9,198 nucleotides of DNA from an uncultured Clostridia bacterium (GTDB lineage: Bacteria > Bacillota > Clostridia > TANB77 > CAG-508). Position numbers and translations under genes: made by a program. The notes under the pieces were generated by a model. That model did not search any database. It saw nothing but the letters and a program-made list of their open reading frames with translations, and was not told where the DNA came from. Position 1 is the stretch's first letter; each line of letters starts with the position of its first letter. Positions 6,053-9,198 of the stretch are shown here, in pieces. Location: contig CANQMG010000059.1 of assembly GCA_947624925.1 (NCBI GenBank), positions 1 through 9,198 on the forward strand, written 5' to 3'.

Positions 6053-9000
6053 ATGGAAGAAAAATATTATGACTTGACTACTCCTCAAAAATCTATTTGG
6101 GTAACAGAAAAATTTTATCAAAATACAAATATAAATAATGTTTGTGGTACTTTTTTATCCCCAATTAAATTAGATTTTGCTATTTTAAAAAATGCTATAA
6201 ATTTATTTGTTAAAAATAATGATAGTTATAGGATTAAATTAGTTACAAAAGACAATACTATTAAGCAATATTTTAGTAAATATAAACAGTTTAATATTGA
6301 AACCGTTTTTATTTCTTCTGATGAAGAACTATCTAAATTAGAGAAAAAAATAGCATTAGAACCTTTTAAAATAATAAATTCATTATTATTCAAATTTGTA
6401 ATGTTTAAATATCCTGATGGACATGGAGGATTTATTATTAATTCACATCACATCATTTCTGATTCGTGGTCTTCTGGACTAGTTATAAATGAAGTTTGTA
6501 AATATTATAACGATATATTAAATAATTCTATCAATTCTTCTACACAATTTTCATATATAGACTACATAGAATCAGAAAAAAATTATATAAATAGTGAAAA
6601 ATTTATTAAAGATAAAGAGTATTGGAATAATATTTTTAAAACTATTCCAGAAATTGCTACTATCCCTAGTTCTAAAAGTTCAAATACTGATTGTATAAAA
6701 GCAAATAGAGTTTTATTAGATTTAAATAAAGATATTTTAAATAAAATTAAAGAATTTTGTACTCTTCACAAAATTTCTTTATATAATTTTTTTATGGCTG
6801 TTTATGCATTATATATTGGCAGAGTTTCAAATTTAAATGAATTTGTAATAGGAACTCCTATCTTAAATAGAACAAATTATAAAGAAAAACATACATCTGG
6901 TATGTTTATAAATGTTTTACCTTTTAAAATTCAAATAGATGATAATGACAATTTCTTAAGTTATATACAAAAAATTGCAAATGATTCTATGTCTATGTTA
7001 AGACATCAAAAATATTCTTATCAGTTTTTATTAGAAGATATAAGAAAAAAAGATGCATCAACTCCCGGATTATATAATATCATATATTCTTATCAGGTAA
7101 CAAAAATGAATGAAAATATTGATGTTTTACAATATAAAACATCATGGATTTTTAATGAATCAATTTCAGAAGATTTAGATATTCATATGTATGAATGGAA
7201 CGATAATAATTCCATTAAAATTGCTTATGATTATAAAATAGAAAAATATGACAAGCAAGATATTTTAGATATTCATGCACGTATTATGCATCTAGTTAAT
7301 CAAATATTAAACAATAATAGTATCTTATTAAAAGACATAGAAATAGTTACACAAGAAGAAAAAAATCAAATATTAAATGAATTTAATAATACAAAAGTAG
7401 ATTATCCAAAAGATAAAACAATAGTTGATTTATTTGAGGAACAAGTTAAAAAAACTCCTGATAATATTGCTGTTGTTTTTGAAAATCAAAAACTAACATA
7501 CAAAGAATTAAATGAAAAATCTAATCAATTGGCTAGATATCTAATAAAACATGGTGTTACCAATAATTGTATTGTTGGCATTATGTTTCCACGTTCTTTG
7601 GAAATGATAATTAGCATTTTAGCAGTTCTTAAATCTGGCTCTGCATATTTACCTATTGATCCAGATTATCCAATAGATAGAATAAAATATATTTTAAACG
7701 ACAGTAATTCTAAACTTTTATTATCTATTTCCAATATTAGTAACAAAATATCTAAAAGTAATATAATTAATATAGATATATGCTCAAAAGAAATCAATGA
7801 ACAGGAAACTAATAATTTAACACAAAATATTAAACCTAAGGATTTATCATACATAATTTACACATCTGGTTCTACTGGCACGCCAAAAGGCGTTAAGTTA
7901 AAATATCTATCATTATCAAACTTAATAAATCATTGCAATAATTATGTAGAATATTTAAAAAATAACATATATCGTTCTATTGTTTCTATAACAACTGTTA
8001 GCTTTGATATATTTATTTTTGAAACATTGGTATCTTTGCAAAGAGGTTTAAAACTTGTTATAGCAAATTCAAAAGAACAAAACATTCCTGCTTGTTTAGA
8101 TAATTTAATTTTAAGAGAAAATATCGAAATTATTCAAACAACACCCTCTAGAATGCAACTTTTTTACAATAACATATCTGATATGCCTCATTTTAGTAAT
8201 TTAAAATACATTACTTTAGCTGGAGAGCAGTTACCAATTTCACTTGTACAAAATTTAAAAGAAGTAACTAATGGTATTATATACAATGGTTATGGTCCAA
8301 GTGAAACTACGGTTTTCTCTACTATTACGGATGTTACAAATAAAGAAAAAATAACTATTGGAAAGCCTTTATCTAATACACAAATTTATATATTAGATAA
8401 GTATAAAAATTTATGTCCTATAGGTATTCCTGGAGAAATATATATTTCAGGTGATGGCGTAGGTTATGGGTATATAAATAAAAATGAACTTACAAATAAT
8501 AGCTTTATACCAAATCCATTTATTCCTAATTCCACTATGTATAAATCTGGTGATTATGGTTACTACTCAAATAGTGGGGAAATTGTTTGTTTAGGAAGAA
8601 TAGATGGTCAAGTAAAAATTAGAGGATTAAGAATTGAACTCGAAGAAATTGAAAAGAAATTATTAAATATTCCTAATATTAATAATTGCGTCGTTGTAAA
8701 AATTATAGATAATGATGCACATGAATTTTTATGCGCGTATTTTGTAAAAAATAAATCTATAGAAATATCTAAGATACGAAATATTTTGCAAAAAAATCTG
8801 CCAAATTATATGGTTCCACAATACTTTATTGAATTAGAACAATTACCATATACTCCTAATGGAAAAGTAGATAAAAAAGCATTACCTATACCTAAATTAG
8901 AAATAGTAAAAAGGAATATAGTATCTGCTAGAAATACTATAGATTCAACACTAATTAATATATATAGTAATATATTAAAAATAAAAGATATAAGTATAGA

Positions 9001-9198
9001 AGATTCCTTTTTTGAAATAGGTGGTGATTCTTTATCTGCAATAAATATTTCTATTAGCATATACGATAAATTAAAAACTGGAATAACCGTAAAAGATATA
9101 TTTGAACATCCAACAATTAAAGATTTATCAGATTACATATCTTCTATGTCTACAAATAATATTAAAAATACTATTAATAAAGCTGAGAAACAAGATTA
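6053..9198 (+). CDS. Non-ribosomal peptide synthetase, C-A-PCP module, 3' end beyond window
   Basis: The frame stays open for 1048 codons to the window edge. It encodes one full elongation-type module that selects an amino acid, loads it on a carrier and condenses it with an upstream acyl or peptidyl group. The condensation domain (about 5-435) has HHIISDSW (His132, His133, Asp137), GTPILNR and GMFINVLP. The adenylation domain (about 455-945) has LTYKELN, LKSGSAYLPIDP, YTSGSTGTPKG (603-613), FDIFIFE, NGYGPSE (745-751), YKSGDYG (830-836), GRIDGQVKIRG (848-858) and the catalytic Lys938 in PNGKVDKKAL. The carrier domain (about 960-1035) has the phosphopantetheine Ser993 in GGDSL. All core motifs are intact. 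No loading A domain precedes the first C domain, which fits an acyl-initiated assembly line. The ATG at 6053 is the first usual start after the in-frame stop at 6038-6040, but GAAAGGA (6031-6037) lies 15 bases upstream, unusually far. More modules or a release domain must lie to the right. Similar proteins are common in gut clostridia. Confidence 0.95.
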   Translation, partial: MEEKYYDLTTPQKSIWVTEKFYQNTNINNVCGTFLSPIKLDFAILKNAINLFVKNNDSYRIKLVTKDNTIKQYFSKYKQFNIETVFISSDEELSKLEKKIALEPFKIINSLLFKFVMFKYPDGHGGFIINSHHIISDSWSSGLVINEVCKYYNDILNNSINSSTQFSYIDYIESEKNYINSEKFIKDKEYWNNIFKTIPEIATIPSSKSSNTDCIKANRVLLDLNKDILNKIKEFCTLHKISLYNFFMAVYALYIGRVSNLNEFVIGTPILNRTNYKEKHTSGMFINVLPFKIQIDDNDNFLSYIQKIANDSMSMLRHQKYSYQFLLEDIRKKDASTPGLYNIIYSYQVTKMNENIDVLQYKTSWIFNESISEDLDIHMYEWNDNNSIKIAYDYKIEKYDKQDILDIHARIMHLVNQILNNNSILLKDIEIVTQEEKNQILNEFNNTKVDYPKDKTIVDLFEEQVKKTPDNIAVVFENQKLTYKELNEKSNQLARYLIKHGVTNNCIVGIMFPRSLEMIISILAVLKSGSAYLPIDPDYPIDRIKYILNDSNSKLLLSISNISNKISKSNIINIDICSKEINEQETNNLTQNIKPKDLSYIIYTSGSTGTPKGVKLKYLSLSNLINHCNNYVEYLKNNIYRSIVSITTVSFDIFIFETLVSLQRGLKLVIANSKEQNIPACLDNLILRENIEIIQTTPSRMQLFYNNISDMPHFSNLKYITLAGEQLPISLVQNLKEVTNGIIYNGYGPSETTVFSTITDVTNKEKITIGKPLSNTQIYILDKYKNLCPIGIPGEIYISGDGVGYGYINKNELTNNSFIPNPFIPNSTMYKSGDYGYYSNSGEIVCLGRIDGQVKIRGLRIELEEIEKKLLNIPNINNCVVVKIIDNDAHEFLCAYFVKNKSIEISKIRNILQKNLPNYMVPQYFIELEQLPYTPNGKVDKKALPIPKLEIVKRNIVSARNTIDSTLINIYSNILKIKDISIEDSFFEIGGDSLSAINISISIYDKLKTGITVKDIFEHPTIKDLSDYISSMSTNNIKNTINKAEKQD

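Noticed and set aside
6446..6475. Ser instead of Gly after the Asp in the condensation motif (HHIISDSW)
   Set aside because: The catalytic His133 and Asp137 are intact and this last position varies among clostridial condensation domains, so no loss of function is inferred.
7666..7854. Minus-strand frames inside the NRPS adenylation domain (also 8806-9060)
   Set aside because: Both are antisense to continuous NRPS coding sequence carrying core motifs; they have Ile/Leu-rich shadow composition and no start signals.
1..9198. CRISPR array, tRNA/rRNA genes, insertion sequences or integrase sites
   Set aside because: No regularly spaced repeats, cloverleaf sequences, transposase frames or terminal inverted repeats were found on either strand.

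Overview
The window is very A+T-rich, with clean AGGAGG-type ribosome binding sites and sigma-A-like promoters. Its gene content (an HtrA protease, a clostridial-type acyl-CoA synthetase and a clostridial-style non-ribosomal peptide synthetase) points to a low-G+C Firmicute of the class Clostridia, probably of gut or anaerobic origin. The genus cannot be fixed from this stretch.

Left end (1-730): a gene on the minus strand runs out of the window at base 1. Only its first 26 codons are present, but it has a GTG start with a near-perfect ribosome binding site and a consensus promoter. The promoter is bracketed by an 8-bp inverted repeat, as expected for a self-repressing regulator or antitoxin. 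Facing away from it is the 3' part of an M14 zinc carboxypeptidase gene (peptidoglycan endopeptidase type). Its 5' half is missing, so it is a pseudogene, and it ends in a perfect 14-bp inverted repeat that probably terminates transcription from both sides.

Middle (752-5787, all minus strand): in transcription order these are a long-chain acyl-CoA synthetase with its own promoter and terminator, a membrane-anchored HtrA-type serine protease with a PDZ domain, and a two-gene unit of unknown function. That unit is a 584-residue Lys/Glu-rich protein followed by a 95-residue protein whose start overlaps the end of the larger gene by 14 bases.

Right end (5803-9198): a 265-base divergent intergenic region separates the acyl-CoA synthetase from a plus-strand NRPS gene that runs off the window after 1048 codons. 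The visible part is one complete module, condensation-adenylation-peptidyl carrier, with all core motifs. A synthetase that opens with a condensation domain and lies divergent to a fatty-acid-activating enzyme suggests an N-acylated peptide product, with the acyl-CoA synthetase supplying the acyl donor. This is inference. The NRPS locus and the unknown two-gene unit are the parts most worth following up; no wholly new system is evident from the sequence alone.
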